DNA of 64,000 nt from Pseudomonas sp. RIT-562 (GTDB lineage: Bacteria > Pseudomonadota > Gammaproteobacteria > Pseudomonadales > Pseudomonadaceae), in assembly GCF_026241895.1 (NCBI RefSeq), contig NZ_JAPJIV010000017.1, positions 93,214 through 157,213 on the forward strand, in the 5' to 3' direction. The notes under the pieces were generated by a model. The model ran no database searches, had not been told where the DNA came from, and worked only from the letters and a program-made list of their open reading frames with translations. The first letter of the stretch is position 1; each line of letters starts with the position of its first letter. A program made the position numbers and the translations under genes. Positions 62,763 through 64,000 of this stretch are shown here, piece by piece.

Positions 62763-63529
62763 TTTCTGTGCACTTCAAAGCTTGGATGGATTTGCTGGAA
62801 GGCTCATGCCTGCAGGCGTCTGTGACCCGTCTGGACATCATTATCGACCAGGCCGGCAGCAAAGCTCCGTTGCTGCCCAGTGTTCTCAGTGTCGAACCTG
62901 CAATGCCCTGGTATTCCTTATTCGCCGGGTTACCGGAGGCTGGTGCGCAGGAGCTGGCGCCATTGCTGGTACGCATAGACCTGGCGCAGCCCCTGCAACG
63001 GCAGTGGCTTGCAGGCCTGATACAAACGCTGGGAGGGAACTCGCAATTGTTGGTATTGGCCTCCCACTGGCCGTTCGAAATCCTGGCCGAGCATTTTGGT
63101 CGGTGTCTGGAAGCGGGTAATGGCGGGTGCCTGGGATTGCTGCGCTATTACGATCCGCGGTTGTTCCCACTGTTGCTCAGCCATGTTCTAGAGCCCCATC
63201 AACAGCAGCTGTTGTTGCGACCGGCTGTTTTCTGGAGCTGGCTTGATCTGGATGGCCTGCCTCAACGCCTGCTTGGGGCAGCGGGTGCGCCTGACAGCCC
63301 CGAGAGCTTCGTCCCTATCGAACTGAGCGACAGCCAGCTGGACACCTTGGGCTGCGCCAGCGACGCCACCTTGGCCATGAGTAACCTCAGCGAAGCTCTG
63401 CCATCCGGATGGAGTGCCGAGCAGGGTTTCATAGCGCACTACACCGCCATGATCGAGGCCACCCGTACGGGTTTGCTGTCCAGGCCTGAGCGTGAGGCCT
63501 TCACTTGGAAGCGGCTACGGGGCGCATGA
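62759..63529 (+). CDS. DUF4123 adaptor protein (Tap/Tec) for T6SS effector loading
   Basis: 256 residues. The DUF4123 pattern is visible (YSLFAGLPEAGAQELAPLLVRID, VLASHWPFEILAEHFGRCLEA, LLRYYDPRLFPLLLSHVLEP). Such proteins attach a specific effector to the VgrG encoded beside them. It overlaps vgrG and the next gene by ATGA in both cases, so all three are translationally coupled. Confidence 0.88.
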   Translation: MISVHFKAWMDLLEGSCLQASVTRLDIIIDQAGSKAPLLPSVLSVEPAMPWYSLFAGLPEAGAQELAPLLVRIDLAQPLQRQWLAGLIQTLGGNSQLLVLASHWPFEILAEHFGRCLEAGNGGCLGLLRYYDPRLFPLLLSHVLEPHQQQLLLRPAVFWSWLDLDGLPQRLLGAAGAPDSPESFVPIELSDSQLDTLGCASDATLAMSNLSEALPSGWSAEQGFIAHYTAMIEATRTGLLSRPEREAFTWKRLRGA

Positions 63530-64000
63530 ACATGCTGAATACAAAAAGACGACAGTTTTCGGGCGTGCCCGGTTGCTCAACGCCGAAGATTATCGCTGTC
63601 ATGGTCTGCGCCCTGGTGGCGGCCGTGTTCGGGCAGGGCGCGCAGGCAGGCACCATCGAAGGCATCAACCACACGCATTGGGCCATCAACCATTTCAAGG
63701 TTGATGGCCGCTCTGGCCTGGACATCATCGGTCCCTACCAGGGTGGCGGGGGAGGCTGCTGTTATATCGCGCCTTCTCGGTGGAAACCTGGGATGACCGT
63801 GCGCGTTGATTGGGAGACTGGGGCCAGCGGCATGAGTGCGCTCGCTGACGAGTTTCCCGGGTTCGCCGACCGCTCCAGGTATTTGGCCTGGGTCAGCAAA
63901 GTCGAGAAGCAGAAACGTCAACACAGCCTTGTCGTACCCGTTCCCGACTACACCGGCCAAAAAATCTGCGGCATCACCGTGCACTTCCTGCCCTGCGACC
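63526..64000 (+). CDS. DUF3304-like periplasmic protein, putative T6SS immunity protein, 3' cut by window end
   Basis: 158 residues are visible and the frame is open at base 64000. A basic N-terminus and hydrophobic stretch (IIAVMVCALVAAVFGQGAQA) look like a signal peptide. The mature part has GINHTHWAINHFKVDGRSGL, GGGGGCCYIAPSRWKPGMTVRVDW, matching the DUF3304 pattern from memory. Proteins of this family stand beside T6SS lipase or other periplasmic effectors and are thought to give immunity. The effector must lie downstream. Confidence 0.75.
   Translation, partial: MNMLNTKRRQFSGVPGCSTPKIIAVMVCALVAAVFGQGAQAGTIEGINHTHWAINHFKVDGRSGLDIIGPYQGGGGGCCYIAPSRWKPGMTVRVDWETGASGMSALADEFPGFADRSRYLAWVSKVEKQKRQHSLVVPVPDYTGQKICGITVHFLPCD

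Overview
The window reads as chromosomal DNA of a Pseudomonas of the fluorescens type. Support for this is the GC-rich coding, the complete phenylacetate (paa) catabolon in Pseudomonas-like order, many Pseudomonas REP palindromes (GTAGGAGCGAGCCTGCTCGCGAT and GTAGGAGCCCGGCTTGCCGGCGATGG classes), and small Pseudomonas-type families such as DUF6124. These are judgements by eye; no searches were run.

Layout. 1-2871: 3' part of a filamentous haemagglutinin (TpsA-type adhesin). 2935-5030: an AT-rich, foreign-looking island with an XRE/S24-like regulator translationally coupled to a VUT/YhhQ-family membrane protein. 5033-5398: DUF6124. 5646-7606 (-): a thiolase and a crotonase. 7817-11276 (+): a polyamine-type binding protein, a class III aminotransferase and a LuxR-type regulator. 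11398-27146 (-): the paa catabolon, in transcription order paaF-G-H-I-J-K, a 1.6 kb block of repeats, paaA-B-C-D-E, a DUF485/SSS permease pair and paaZ. 27517-30157 (+): paaY, paaX and feaR. 30266-32551 (-): the tyramine/phenylethylamine oxidase tynA. Together these genes would convert phenylethylamine through phenylacetaldehyde and phenylacetate to phenylacetyl-CoA, the epoxide, the oxepin and TCA intermediates; the phenylacetaldehyde dehydrogenase (feaB) is not in the window.

32850-33770 (-) is an Abi_2 family gene with a HEPN-like motif. 34061-38109 (+) is a ferric-citrate-like fecI-fecR-fecA unit. 38653-45148 (-) holds an MFS exporter, a codB-codA-like pair with an Asp-nucleophile hydrolase, queD and a patatin. 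45376-47989 (+) is a PepSY-PepSY-response regulator-histidine kinase operon. Two chemoreceptors flank a YuiF-like antiporter (48101-53705). Then come a LysR regulator diverging from a pair of half-size YdcZ/DMT proteins, a 55-residue metallothionein, a small conserved protein, a Tsx-like porin, selD-mnmH, and the start of a type VI secretion vgrG module (vgrG, DUF4123 adaptor, DUF3304 protein cut by the window end).

The most unusual structures are the repeat block at 19461-20854 (two inverted copies of a ~300 bp element around REP sequences, followed by an exact-period 120 bp tandem array, with a third copy at 38241), the regulator/VUT island, the codA-like deaminase with a changed specificity residue, and the vgrG module whose effector lies outside the window.
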